Shown piece by piece: positions 1 to 13,900 of a stretch of DNA of 64,000 bases. The position numbers and the translations under genes were made by a program. The notes beneath the pieces are model-generated. The model saw only the letters and a list, made by a program, of their open reading frames with translations, was not told the DNA's origin and searched no databases. The DNA comes from Muscardinus avellanarius. Lineage: Eukaryota; Chordata; Mammalia; Rodentia; Gliridae. Positions within the stretch are counted from its first letter, which is position 1. Each line of letters opens with the position of its first letter. The DNA lies in the NCBI GenBank assembly GCA_963383645.1, contig OY726559.1:115052441-115116440 (forward strand), given 5' to 3'.

Positions 1-102
1 ACTGGCTGTGGAGTGCGAGGCGCTAACCTACTCGTGGACCCTAGACAAGGAGCCTACCGACGCCCTCTACACGGGCCTCCGCACCACTGGGAACTACAAA
101 TA
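1..102 (+). CDS. Possible C-terminal coding exon of an upstream gene (partial)
   Basis: Frame 2 is open from the left edge to a TAA at 100-102. It encodes about 33 residues ending in GLRTTGNYK, and most codons have G or C in the third position, as in real coding DNA of a GC-rich locus. The stop codon overlaps an AATAAA at 99-104, which could be the polyadenylation signal. I do not recognise the peptide. In the conserved order of this locus NUP210L lies next to RPS27 and converges on it, so its last exon is the syntenic expectation. That is inference only. A processed-pseudogene fragment is the main alternative. Confidence 0.35.
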
Positions 103-105
103 AAA

Positions 106-412
106 GGGGTCTGAAGCTTTTTGTTGAAAGTTGCACATTGGATTGTGTTGTAAGACTGTCAGTTCATAAACACTAGGAAAACAAAAGTGAAGAGAGTGGA
201 CTTTACATAGTAGATCTCAGTTTTTAAAACCAAGCTCTGACATCTCACCCTGCGGGTCTGAATGGGTAAGTGTCCCAAACGGACTTTAACACTTGGCCAC
301 TTACTTGCCCCAAATGACTCTAGTGTTCCACTCTTCTGGTTGCCCTGAACACGCGAGGCAGGAAGTTTCTAGCAGTTAAAGAAGACAATAAACAGGATAT
401 ATCCAAAATGTG
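106..412. other. Unique spacer between convergent genes
   Basis: No SINE or open coding stretch is visible here. The segment separates the possible terminal exon on the left from the minus-strand RPS27 3' end and would contain the 3' flanks of both. Confidence 0.6.
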
Positions 413-418
413 TTTATT
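413..418 (-). terminator. RPS27: RPS27 polyadenylation signal AATAAA
   Basis: The plus strand reads TTTATT, which is AATAAA on the minus strand, about 37 bases beyond the RPS27 stop codon. The short 3' UTR is typical of ribosomal-protein mRNAs. Confidence 0.85.
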
Positions 419-454
419 GGGATGGTTTCCCACTCATCTTGATTTAGGCTGCTT

Positions 455-1351
<897 letters not shown>

Positions 1352-1383
1352 GTTCGCGTGAGGAGGTCGTCACCGCCGGAAAG

Positions 1384-1460
1384 GAGCGAAAGCGGAAGTC
1401 CCGCCCCTTATATCCGGCGAGCTCCAGGAAGTGACGTGAGAGAGCTCCGTCGCCATCTTG
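1384..1460 (-). promoter_or_regulatory. RPS27: RPS27 core promoter: TOP start, TATA-like box, YY1 site
   Basis: On the minus strand the leader begins near CTCCTTTCCGG at about 1384-1386. This is a 5' terminal oligopyrimidine tract, the element through which mTOR signalling controls ribosomal-protein translation. A TATA-like ATATAAGG lies at 1406-1413, roughly 21-28 bp upstream. GGCGGGAC and CTTCCGC (ETS-like) elements sit between it and the start. AAGATGGC (YY1-like) lies at 1452-1459. The whole stretch 940-1520 is CpG-rich. The start site is inferred from the sequence. Confidence 0.7.
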
Positions 1461-1614
1461 GGAAGGTCCAGCTCGCGGTCGTCTGCAGGAGGTCCAGACC
1501 GCGGCCGCCATGTCCAGAAGGTCTTTAAATGCTAGTTCTGTCACTGATATGTCGCCATATTCAGAGAGTTAACTTTCTATGTTAAATTCAGCCGTAGTCT
1601 CTGTCATGGGCTAA

Positions 1615-2838
1615 GTGAACACTTTATTTTTTTTTTTGTATTGGGATAAAACCCAGGGACGTTTTACCTCTGAGCTACACCTCCAGCCCTAATTTCTTTT
1701 CTTTTTTTTTTTTTGCGGGTCTGGAGATGAAACCCTGGGGTATTTTAGCTCCGAGCTACACCCCCTGCCCTATTTTTTATTTTTTATTTTGAAACCGGGT
1801 CTCACTGAGTTGCAGAGGGCCCCACTAAGTAGCTGAGGCTGTCCGCAAACCGTGATCCTCCAGGTCTCAGCCTACCGAATGCTGGATGACAAGCGTGCGC
1901 CACCACACCCAGCTCCTATTTTTTTTTTTTTTTTAAACAGGGTCTCACCAGGTTGATGAGTGTCTCAGTACTTGCTGAGGCTGTCTTTGAACCGATCCTC
2001 CTGTCTCAGCCTCCCAAGTACTGAAATTACAAGTACGCGCCACCCCGGCTAAATAGACACTTTGAAAGCTGGAGCCTAGAAAGTATTAACGGCTGCAGAA
2101 AGCCCCGACTAAACAGGCTTGTCCACGATTTCTTTATTTTTCCAATGACAGATAATCCTTTTTTTTTTTTTTTTTTTTTTTGAAACAGAGTCTCTTAACC
2201 ATCGAGGCTGGCTTCGAACCTGCACAATCCTCCTGTCTCCGCCTCCCAAGCGCGGGGATTACAAGCTTGGCCACCACAGCCCAGCATGGGTTTTCTTTAC
2301 TAGCTTTGGATTGGCCAACACGCACATTTAACAATCCTGGATATAAATACATATATAGATATATGGCCTTCCTCGTATTTCCCGCAATCCCAGCTAACCT
2401 TAGGCTTAACCATTGTGTGTGTTGTTGTTGTTGTTTTTGGTGGTACTGGGGATGGATCTCAGATGCCTTCTACCTCCGGGCTACACTCCCAGATCTATTT
2501 TATATTTTATTTGGAAACAGGGTCTCTTAAGCCAGCAAGGCTGGCTTCGAACCTGCGCGATCCTCCTGTCTCCACCTCCCAAGAGCGGGGATTACAAGCG
2601 TGCGCCACTACGTCCGGCCCTATTTTATTTTTAAATTGGAAACAGGTTCTCACTAATTTGCTGAGAGCTTACTAAATTGCTGATCCTCCTGTCTCAGCCT
2701 CATTAAGGTGATGATCCAACCTGCAATCCTCCTGTCTCAGCCTCTGAAGTACTGAGATTACAAGCCTGGGCCACCACACCCAGCTTGTGTGTTGTTTTTG
2801 TTGTTGTACTTTGGTTTGGTACTGGAACGCGCCCGCGC

Positions 2839-2885
<47 letters not shown>

Positions 2886-3113
2886 ACTGGGGATGGAACC
2901 CAGGGACATCCTACCTCAAAGCTACACCCCCAGCCCTATTTTATATTCTTTTATTTTTAAACAGGAGCTCACTAAGTTGCGGAGAGCCTCACTAAGTAGC
3001 TGAGGCTGGCCTGGAACCTGCGATCCTCCTGTCTCAGCCTCCCAAGTACTGGGGTTACAAGAATGTGCAACCAGACCCGGGTGGCATTCTACTTCTGACC
3101 TATGCCTCCAGCT

Positions 3114-3149
<36 letters not shown>

Positions 3150-6100
3150 TTTGTTTGTTTGTTTGTTTGTTTTTTGGTGGTACTGGAGTTCCTGGAAGCC
3201 CTTCTACCTACGGGCTACACTCCCAGACCTATTTTTACATTTTTTAAAATTTGGAAACAGGGTCTCCTAAGCCAGCACGCGCGGCTGGCTTCGAACCTGC
3301 GCAATCCTCCTGTCTCTGCCTCCCAAGCGCGGGGATTACAAGTGTGCACCACCACACCAGGCTAGTCTTTTTATTTTTGAAACAGGGTCTCACTGAGTTG
3401 CGAAGGGCCTTGCTAAGTAGCTGAGGCTGTTGCGAGCCGCCATCCTCCAATCTCCACCTCCCGAATGCTGGGATTACAAGCGTGCGCCTGGCTTATTTTA
3501 TATTTTATTTGGAAACAGGGTCTCACTAAGTTGCCGAGAACCTCGCTAAGTAGTTGAGGCTGGCTTCGAACCTGTGCGATCCTCCTGTCTCAGCCTCCCA
3601 AGCTCAGGGATTACAAGGGTGCCTCACCACACCTGGTTTCAGATTTTTATATTGATGCCCAGAGAAGTTAAATAAATTGTCCATGGTTAACAGAATTAAC
3701 AGAATGCATGTATGTGCTGCTGCACACATCCTTTTTTGTGTGTGTGTGGTACTGGGGTTCCTGGGAGCCCTTCTACCTCCGGGCTATACTCCCAGACCTA
3801 TTTTATATTTTTATTTGGAAACAGGGTCTCTTAAGCCAGCAGGGCTGGCTTTGAACCTGCGCGATCCTCCTATCTCCACCTCCCAAGCACGGAGATTACA
3901 AGCGTGCGCCACCACACCCGGCTCGCACGCACCTTTTTTATGGATGTACAGGTTAATATCTGTGGGGGGACAGGGAAGGGAGGGAATTGTGTGGGAAGTT
4001 GGGGAGGGCTAAATGAGTGATGTGTGCATGTATGCCCCTACCATGTTGTACTCCATGAAGATGACTGACTACAATGCACCCATATGAAAAAAAAATTAAA
4101 AATGGCAGGCATGGTGGCACACACTTATAATTCTAGTACTTGAGAGGCTGAGACAAGAGGATCGCAGGTTCACCAGCCTCAGCTACTGAGTGAGACCCTC
4201 TGCAATTTAATGAGACCCTGTTTCAAAATAAAAAGAACAAGCCGGGCGTGGTGATGCACGCTTGTAATCCCAGCATTTGGGAGGCTGATATAGGAAGATC
4301 GCTGTTTACTGCCAGCCTCAGATACTTAGGCCCTTTGCAACTCAGCGAGACCTGTTTCAAAGTAAAGAGTAAAAGTAAGGCTAGGGGTATAGCTCGGAGG
4401 TAGAATGTTCCTGGGTTCCATCCCAGTACCACAATCAATCAATAAAGAAAGAAAGAAAGAAAGAAAGAAGAACAAACCAGATATGGTGGCGCACACTTGT
4501 AATCCCAGCGTTTGGGAGGCTGAGACAGGAGACTCCAGGTTCGCGGACAGCCTCAGCCACTTAGGCCCTTTGCAACTCAGTGAGACCTTGTTTCAAACAA
4601 AGAATAAAAAATAGGGCTGGGGGTGTATCTTGGAGGTAGAATGCCCTTGGATTCCATCCCCAGACCCAAAAGAAGGAAAGAAAGAAAGGAAGAAAGAATA
4701 AAAAATCAAGCTGGGGCGTCGCTCAGAGGTAGACTGTCCAGTTTCCATCCTCAGTACTGCAGAAAATAAATAAATAAATAAATACGACAAACAAAACTTT
4801 CCGTTATGGGGCCAGAGTATTTGGGTTTCAGATATTGGTGTGTTTGCGCATGCGTAGAGAAGCTATCTCGAGGTAGGGAACCCAGGTCTGAACGTGAGAC
4901 TCACTTGTTTCCTGTCCCTAATACACAGAGCCTGAAGGCAGTTCTCTGCAATAGTTCTGGTGCTCCCGTGGCTTGATGGAGACCTGCCATGTGAGAGCAG
5001 GCTTGGAATCGTCCACTAGCGCTGTCACGTCCGCATTCAAAAAGCTGCAGTACTAGCCGGGCGCAGTGGCGCACACTTGTAATCCCGGCATTCGAGAAGC
5101 AGAGATCAGAGGATCACGGTTCATGGCCAGCCTCAGCTACTTAGTGAGGTCCTTTGCAACTCAGTGAGACCCTGTATCAAAATAAATAATAAAAACATAG
5201 GGCTGGGGGTGTAGCCCGGATGTAGAATGCCCCTGGGTTCCATCCCCAGTACCACCAAAAAAAAAAAAAAAAAAAAAAATAGGGCTGGGTGTAGCTCGGA
5301 GGTGGTGGAATTCCCATGGGTTCGATGCCTGGTATCATGCACACACACCCACAAAATGATGGCCTTTAGTCCCAATTTCTGTCCCTGAGCTATGCGGTGA
5401 GAGAGTGACACACAAGATCCAGAAGGAAGTTCCATTTAAGCCCGGGAATATATCTGGAGGTAGGCTGCTTGTGTCTGTTTTGGGGATCCTGGGGCTGATT
5501 CTGTACTATAGTTTTAATTTTCCTGGTCTTCCACCAGGGGGCAGACCGACTCCACAATAACCCCTACCTCTGCGCATTTCACTTTTTGGTACTGGGAATT
5601 GAGACCCAGAGGCATGCTACCTCCAAGCTACACCCCCAGACGGATTTTATTTCTCATTTAGAAACAGGGTCTCGCTAGGTTGATACGAGTCTCACTGCAA
5701 TCCTACTGTCTCAGCCTCTCAAGTTCTAGAATTACAAGTGTGCAACACTCTGCCCTGCTTGGGCATTCCACTGTGTGTGTGTGGGGGGGGGGGGAGTACT
5801 GGGGGGGAACCCGGGGACTTTCTACCTCTGGGCTATACTCCAAGACTTATTTTGTGTTTTATTTGGAAACAGGGTCTCACTAAGTTGCTGAGAGCCTCAC
5901 TAAGTAGCTGAGGCTGGCTTTGAACTCAACTTCACGATCCTCCTGTCTCAGCCTCCCAAGCGCTGGGGTCACCAGCGTTCGCTCGGCTCATTCCACTTTT
6001 TTGAAAAGGAGATGAGCTGAATCACTAACATTCGAATCCTAGAGCTGCCTCCGGGCGTGGTGGCGGACGCTTGTAATCCTAGCACTTGGGAGGCTGAGAC

Positions 6101-6945
6101 AGGACTGCACAGGTTCGAAGCCAGCCTCAGCTACTTAAGTGAGGCTCTCTGCAACTTAGTGAGACCCTGTTTCCAATTAAAGTATAAAATAGGTCTGGGA
6201 GTATAGCCCAGAGGTAGAAAAGCCAATGGGTTCCATCTCCAGTACCACAAAAAATAAATAAAAAATAATAATAATTCTAGGGCTGTCTAATCTAGCTCAG
6301 CCCAGAATGCTCCTAGCTTCCATGAACAGCACCTCGAAAAATCAGTCTCTAATTTTTGTTATTTTTCAGTGTTATCTCCACCTCCATCCTTATTGGCAAA
6401 ATTCTTTCCCCTTGCCTTCTAAGTCTTACCCTGGTCAATTTTTTTTTTTTTCTCCAAGTACTGGGGATAGAACTCAGGGGCCTTCTACCTCCAAGCTACA
6501 CCCCCAGCCCTATTTTTAATTCTTTATTTTGAAAGAGGGTCTTACCGAGTGGCCTCACTAAGTAGTAGCTGAGGCTGTCCAAGGCTGTCCGAGAACTGTG
6601 ATCCTCCTGTCTCAGCCTCCCAAATGTTGGGATTACAAGCGTGTCCCATCACGGCCCGTTTTCCCCTGGTCATCTTGGTTAAACTTCCACTTCCTGTCAC
6701 CCCAGCCTCTCTGGCCTCAGAATAGAAAAGTGAGCGAGGTAGCCGGGCGTAGTGGCGGGTGGGGAGGCTGAGACAGGAGGATCACACAGGTTCGAAACCA
6801 GCCTCAGCTACTTAGTGAGGCTCTCAGCAACTTAGCGAGACCCTGTTTCCAAATAAAGAATAAAAAATAGGGCTGGGGGTGTATCTCGGAAATAGAAGGC
6901 CCCTGGGTTCCATCCCCAGTACTACAAAATGAAATAAATAAAAAG
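1615..6945. repeat. B1-dID-like SINE field between RPS27 and RAB13
   Basis: This stretch is almost wholly composite SINEs. Minus-strand copies (poly-T first, then GGTACTGGGG...CCCAGCCCTATTTT...GTCTCA...CACCACGCCCGGC) fill about 1627-3645, 3745-3923, 5585-5990 and 6435-6660. Plus-strand copies fill about 4105-4800, 5050-5440, 6050-6290 and 6740-6940. Copies at 2427-2620, 3170-3364 and 3745-3923 are of the short type-C class. (GT)n tracts lie at 2841-2882 and near 3118-3147. A short unique segment (about 4800-5040) and the A-tails hold nothing codable. No gene is visible. Confidence 0.85.
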
Positions 6946-6949
6946 GCTG

Positions 6950-7166
6950 CGGGGAATTGCAGGGAGAGGCGGCCTGCGGGGCTGAAGCAGAGCCCGGAGG
7001 ACCCCGGGAGGCGCGGCGGGCAGGGGCGGAGCGAGCCGGGGGAGGGCCGCCTCTCCTCTTTCCCGGAGCCGGGCGGAGAGGGCGGAAAACTTCCTGGCCG
7101 GGCTCCGGGAGGGACGCCGGGTCCGCCGCCGTCCAGGCCCGCCTCCCAGCGCCCCCGGTGTCCGCC
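6950..7166 (+). promoter_or_regulatory. RAB13: RAB13 CpG-rich promoter and 5' UTR
   Basis: The repeats stop abruptly and a GC-rich, CpG-rich block begins, running through coding exon 1 to about 7320. It contains GGGGCGG (Sp1-like), GGGCGGAG and GGCGGA elements and no clear TATA box. The exact start site cannot be fixed from sequence alone. Confidence 0.65.
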
Positions 7167-8817
7167 ATGGCCAAAGCCTACGACCACCTCTTCAAGCTGC
7201 TGCTGATCGGCGACTCGGGGGTGGGCAAGACTTGTCTGATCATTCGCTTCGCAGAGGACAGCTTCAACAGCACCTACATCTCCACCATCGGTGAGTCCCC
7301 AGGCGGCGGAGCCCCTGCCCCTGACTCCCTGATCCTGGGTCACCAGGGACCGAGTCTTAGGGGGAGCTCCGAAACTCCAGGCGCTGGCCCCTGCCTCGGA
7401 CCCGCCCTCGTGCAGGGCTCTGGAAGGTCCCCTCCGCTCCCCAGGCCTCCCTCCCGGTCACTTTTTTTTTTTTTTTTTTTTTTGTACTGGGGATGGAACC
7501 CAGGGGCATTCTGCCTCCAGGCTACACCCCCAGCCCTATTTTTATTTTTATTCTTTATTTGGAAACAGGGTCTCACTGACTTGCAACGGGCCTCACTAAG
7601 TAGCTGAGGCCATCCTCGAACCACATCCTCCTGTCTCAGCCTCCCGAGTGCTGGGATTACAAGCGTGCGCCACCACGCCTGGCTCCGGTCACTCTTCAGT
7701 TGCCGGCCCCTCCACTCTTTTACTCCTGCGTGTCTCCCCAAATTCACAGGAGCCCTTCTCTCTTCCCACCTGGATCCACCTAAAACTCTCTCCATCCCCT
7801 CTGCCCAGGTCCTATCCCTCTAACCCCCCACATCTGTCTCCCAGCTCTGCCTGCCCGCTGGCTTCTGTCCCCCTGAGCGTCCAGCTCAAGCCCTGCACCC
7901 TGATCTCACCTTCCGAGTGTGCCCCAGGCCCCTGCCCTCTGCTTCACAGTGGACATGTATGTGTTCGTGGAACAGGGTGGCCGGTGTGCTCACCACTGAC
8001 CAGGAACCAGCAAAGGCCAGTGGGGAAGGTTGCAGTCAGGGGACTTTTGGGGTCTCTGAGTCAGCCTGGTGACTCACCCCACCCTGGGGCCCCAACAGGC
8101 CTGGGGGAGCTGTCCAATCTCCACTAAGAACATCATCTCCCTGCCTCCTGTCTTCCTCCTTCACCCCCTCTGGCTTGGGAAGTAAGACTGGGAAAGTATC
8201 CAGAAAATTCCAGTTATGAGTACTTGGGAGGCTGAGAGGGAGGATCTCATGTTCAAGGCCAGCCTCAGCCACTTAGTGAGACTCTTGTTTCAAATTTTAA
8301 AAAAAGAGCCAGGTGTGGTGGCACACGCTTGTAATCCCTGCATTCGGGAGGCTGAGACAAGAGGATCATGGTTTATAGACAGCCTCAGCTACTTAGGCCC
8401 TTTGCAACTCAGTGAGACCCTGTTTCAAAAGAAAGAATAAAAATAGGGCTGGGGGTATAGCTTGGAGGCAGAATGCCCCTGGGTTCCATCCCCAATATTG
8501 CAAAAAAAAAAGAAAAAGAAAAAGAAAAGAAAGAAAGGAAGAAAGAAAGAGAAAGAAAGAAAGAAAGAAAGAAAGGAAAAAGAAAAAAGAAGCCAGGTGT
8601 GGTGGATATTTGTAATCCCAGCATTCAGGAGACTGATACCAGAGGATCATGGTTTGCACCAGCCTCAGCTACTTAGAGAGGCCCTTCGCAACTCAGGGAG
8701 ACACTGTTTCAAAAAAATCAAAAGATTAAAAAAAAAATAGGGCTAGGGGGTGTAGCTTGGAGTTATAATGCCCCTGGGTTCCATCCCCAGTACTGCGAAA
8801 AGAAAAGAAAGAAAGGA

Positions 8818-8865
<48 letters not shown>

Positions 8866-10884
8866 GGAAAAGGGCTGAGGGGTTATAACTTGGAGGTAGA
8901 ATGCCCTGGGTTTAATCCCAAGGTCTACACAGGAACGAAAAATAAATAAATAATAAAATGGTGCTGGGTGTGTGGCTCGGAGGTAGAACGCCCCTGTGTT
9001 CCATCCCCAGCACCAGCACCAAAACATAAAAAGAAAATCCTAGTTATAAAGGGAAATGCTACACCGGGTGTGGTGGCGCACGCTGTGATCCCAGCATTTG
9101 GGAGGCTGAGACCTGGAGGACTGTGGTTCACGGACAGCCTCAGCTACTTAGTGAGGCCCTCTGCAACTCAGTGAGACCCTGTTTAAAAATAAAGAATGAA
9201 AAATAGGGCAGGGGGTGTAGCTCAGAGGTAGAATGCCCCTGGGTTCCATCTCCAGACCCGCAAAATAAATAAATAAGTAAATAAATAAATAAATAAATAA
9301 AGAGAAATGCTGCTCTCAGGTAATTGTCTCAGGAGGAATCCTATTTGGCCTTAAAGGTCTTAGTTATAAGCCTGGGCTACCAGTCAATTTCCATGGACTG
9401 GACTGGCTGCCTTTCCCTTACTCATTACTCTGTTTCATCAGGAGGGCCTTAGAGTACTGACTGTACAGGATTCTAAGAACACAGATGCCCTGCACGGTGG
9501 TGCACCTGTGTTCCCAGTACTTGGGATGCTGAAACAGGAGGGTCGCAGGTTTGAAGCCACCCTCAGCAACTTAATGAGGCCCTCTGCAACTTAGCAAGAC
9601 CCTGATTCAAAAGAACAATAAAGCCGGGTGTGGTGGCGCACACTTGTAATCCCAGCATTTGGGAGGCTGAGACAGAAGGATCGTGGTTCGTGGCCAGCTT
9701 TGGCTACCTAGTGAGGAGGCCCTTAGCAACTCAGTGAGACCATCTTTCCAAATAAAAAATAAAAAACGGGGTTGGGGGTGTACCTCGGAAGTAGAATGCC
9801 CATGGGTTCTAACCCCAGTACCAAAAGAAAAAAAAGAAAGAAAGAAAGAAAGCCAGCCAGCCAGGCATGGTTGCACACACTTGTAATCCCAACATTCAGG
9901 AGGCAGAGACAGGAGGATCACAGTTCTCGACCAGCCTTAGGTACTTAGTGAGGCCCTCTGCAACTCAGTGAGACCTTGTTTCAAAATAAAGAATAAGGGC
10001 CGGGAATGGTGGCACACGCTTGTAATCCCCAGGCTTGGGAGGCGGAGACAGGAGGATCGTGCTGGTTCAGAGCCAGCCTCGCTGGCTTAAGAGACCCTGT
10101 TTCCACATAAAAAAAGTAAAAAAATAGGGCTGGGAGTGGAGCCCGTGGGAGTGTATCCCGGAGGTAGAAGGGCTTCCAGGAACCCCAGTACCACCAAAAA
10201 AAAAAAGAATAAAAAAAAATAAGGCTGGAGATGTAGGTCAGAGGTAGAATGCCCCTGGGTTCAATGCCCAGTACAAAAAAAAAAAAGAGGTTTCTCCCTG
10301 ACGTGCCTGTCCTGCAGAATTATTCACACACGCACACCCTCTACTTCACTGCACATCTTCCACCCCTAGGAATTGACTTCAAGATCCGCACCGTGGACAT
10401 AGACGGGAAGAAGATTAAGCTGCAAGTGTGGTGAGTGACGTCCCGATGGGCCAGCCTGCCCGCCACTGCCCTCCGCACTCTGCGGGCTCTCCCCTGGCGC
10501 CAGCGCCTGGCCTCCTCTGGGCTCCGGCTGCCTTTCTCTCTGCCAGCTCAGCCATTCCTGGTCTCCCACCCCTGCCAGCCTGTGGGTGACTCTGGCCTCC
10601 CCGGGACCAGAGTCTTTGCTGAACTCCACAACGAACGTCCGCTGAGCTGTGATGTGGAAACAGGTTCTAAGAAGTGATAAGTAGCGGAAATTAAGATTCG
10701 AGCCAGGCGTGGTGGTGCACACTTGTCATCCCAGCATTCGGGAGGCTGAGACCGGAGGATCGTGGTTCGAGGACAGCCTCAGCTACTTAGTGAGGCCCTC
10801 TGCAACTCAGTCAGACCCTGTTTCAAAATAAAGAATGCGGGTGTAGTTCAGAGGGAGAACGCCCTGGGTTCCATCCCCAGACCC

Positions 10885-10920
<36 letters not shown>

Positions 10921-13900
10921 ATCAAGATTTGACTTCCTTAGCATGCCTTAAGCCAGCTACACAGTACAGGAGGATCGCAAGTTCGAGGCCAGCCTCAACA
11001 AGTTTAGAGAGCCTTTCGGCAATTACTAAGTGTGTCACCATGCCCTACAGGCCCAGCGGCCTTCATTGTCTCTGTTGCTTTACTGGGGACAGAACCCAGG
11101 AGAATCTCCATCCAAGAGACACCCCCAGCCGGGCGTGGTGGCGCACGCTTGTAATCCCCACGCTTGGGAGGCAGAGACAGGAGAGGAGGATCGCGCCGTT
11201 CGAAGCCAACCGCGCTGGCTTACGAGACCCTGTTTCAAAATATTAAAAAAAAAAATAGGTCTGGGAGTGTAGCCCGGAGGTAGATGGGCTTCCAGGAACC
11301 CCAGTACCACCAAAAAAAAAAAAAAAGAGACACCCCCAGCCCTATTTTTTTTCCTACTGGGGGTGGAACCCAGGTGCCTTCTACCTCCAGGCTACACTCC
11401 CAGACCTATTTTAAATTTTATTTGTAAACAGAGTCTCACTAAGTTGCTGAGAGCTTCACTAAATAGATGAGGCTGGCTTCGAACCTCGGAAATCCTCCTG
11501 TATCAGCCTCCCAAGTACTGTATTACAAGCATGTGCCACTGTGCCTGGTTTGCAAAAGCTGAGTTCTTAGGTGGGGCAGTTCTCCCATTGGCCTTTCTAA
11601 CCCACCCTGTGAAACCTCTGCCTTCATCAGGGACACGGCTGGCCAAGAGCGATTCAAGACAATCACCACTGCCTATTACCGTGGGGCCATGGTAAGATGT
11701 TTGGTTCTGGCCGAGGGCGGGAGATTTATGAGTACAAGGGTCAGGGTTTGGGACAGGGAAACGTGGAGTACACAGTTGCGCAATGTCCCCACATGGTCTA
11801 GTATCCACCTGCGACGTCACGGGGCGCTGTCTTGCAGCATCCTGGCGTGGGGTCTAAAATGGAAAGGGGTCCAGTGGGGCATGGGGGCCCACGCTTGTCA
11901 TCCTGGCATTCGGGAGGCTGAGACAGTAGGATCCAGGTTCACGGACAGCCTCAGTTACTTAATGAGGCCCTTTGCAACTCAGTGAGACCCTGTTTCAAAA
12001 ATTTTTTAAAAGATCCAGGTATCGTGGTACACACTTATAATCCCTGCGCTTGGGAGGCTGAGACAGGAGATCACACAGGTTCGAAGCCAGCATCCACTAT
12101 TTAGTGAGGCTCTCAGCAACTTAGTGAGACCCTGTTTCAAAATAAAATATAAAATAGGTCCAGGGTGTAGCTCGGAGGTAGAGGCTCCTGGGTACTATCC
12201 CCAGGACCAAAAATAAAATAAAATAAAGACTAAAAAAAGCTGGGCGTGGTGGCGAATGCTTATAATCTCAGCATTCAGGAGGATGAGACAGGAGGATTGT
12301 ATAAGTTCGAAGCCAGCCTCAGCTACTTAGTGAGGCCCTGTACAACTCAGTGAGACCCTGGTTCAAAATAAAGAATAAAAAATAGGGCAGGTGGGGTGTA
12401 ACTCAGAGGTCAAATGCCCCTGGGTTCCATCCCCAGACCCCCCAAAAAATAAATATATATATATAGAGAGAATAAATAGGGCTGGGGGTGTCTCTCAGAG
12501 GTATAATGCCCCTGGGTTCCATCCCCTGTACTACCAAAATAAATAAAGACTAAAAAATAGGGCTGGGGGTTGTAACTCAGAGGTCCAATGTCCCTGGGTC
12601 CCATATCTTGTCCTGCAAAAATTAATTAATTAAATAAATAAAAGAGGCCAGGCGTGGTGGCGCACGCTTGTAATCCCCGCGCTTGGGAGGCTGAGACAGG
12701 AGGATCGCACAGGTTCGAAGCCAGCCTCAGCTACTTAGTGAGGTTCTGGGCAACTTAGTGAGACTCTGTTTCCAAATAAAATATAAAATGGGTCTGGGAG
12801 TATAGCCCGGAGGTAGAAAGTCCCTGGGTTCTATCCCCAGTGCCACCAAAAATAAATAAAATAAAATAATAAAAAAAAATAGGGCTGGGATTGTAGTGAG
12901 TAAATAGAATGCCCTTGGGTTCGGTTCCCAGTACCACAAAAAATAAAAAAATAAATAAATAAATAAAACCATGATCCCACTGAACATTCCCACCCCCAGG
13001 GCATTATCCTGGTATATGACATCACCGATGAGAAATCCTTTCAAAACATACAGAACTGGATGAAGAGCATCAAGGAGGTACCGTCCTGCGGGAGGCGGTG
13101 GGGGAGGGATGGGCAGGACCCCTCCCCGGCTCCTCTCACCCTCCTGTGCCCCCAGAACGCCTCCGCTGGGGTGGAGCGCCTCCTGCTGGGGAACAAGTGC
13201 GACATGGAGACCAAGAGGAAGATCCAGAAGGAGCAGGCCGACCAGGTGAGGCCTGCGGGAGGGTTCCAGGACACCCGCGGGCACACGACCACAGGCCAAC
13301 CTCTCCCTCCCATTGCCCCCTGCAGCTGGCTCGGGAGCACGGGATCCGGTTTTTTGAGACAAGTGCCAAGTCCAGTATGAACGTGGATGAGGTGAGACCC
13401 ACGGCCCCGACCGCCAAGAGGTGGAGAATTTAAAGATAGATTCGCCCGGCGTGGTGGCGCACACTTGGAATCCCCGGCTAGGGAGGCTGAGACAGGAGGA
13501 TCGCTGGTTCAAAGCCAGCCTCAGCTGGCTTAAGAGACCCTGTTTCCAAATAAAAATATAAAATGAGTCTGGGAGTGTAGCCCGGAGGTAGAAGAGCTTC
13601 CAGGAACCCCAGTACCACAAAAAAAAAAAAAAAAAAAAAAAAGGGCCAGAGCCGGGCGAGGTGACTCACATTTGTAATACCAGCATTTGGGAGGCTGAGA
13701 CAGGAGGATTGTGATTCAAGGAAAGCCTCAGCTATTTAGCGAGATCCTTGGCAACTCAGTGAGACCCTGTTTCAAAATAAAGAATAAAAAATAGGGCAGG
13801 GGGTGTAGCTCAGGGTAGAATACCCCTGGGTTCCATCCCCAGTACCATACAAAGTCCTGAGATTACTGGTTTGTGCCACCATGCCTGGTTTATTTTTTTA

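Noticed and set aside
1615..2060. Assignment of the SINEs to primate Alu
   Set aside because: The left half is B1-like, but the right half is a tRNA/ID-like unit with a shortened core, not a second 7SL monomer. The surrounding gene and L1 features also fit a rodent.
8200..9310. Regularly spaced similar units suggesting a CRISPR-like or satellite array
   Set aside because: The units are about 200-bp retroposed SINEs with A-tails and unequal spacing in a mammalian genome. They are not short direct repeats with unique spacers.
12727..13620. A 297-codon minus-strand open frame overlapping RAB13 exons 4-6
   Set aside because: It runs through SINE copies and the antisense of confirmed RAB13 exons. 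Its peptide repeats the SINE translation pattern seen at dozens of other sites.
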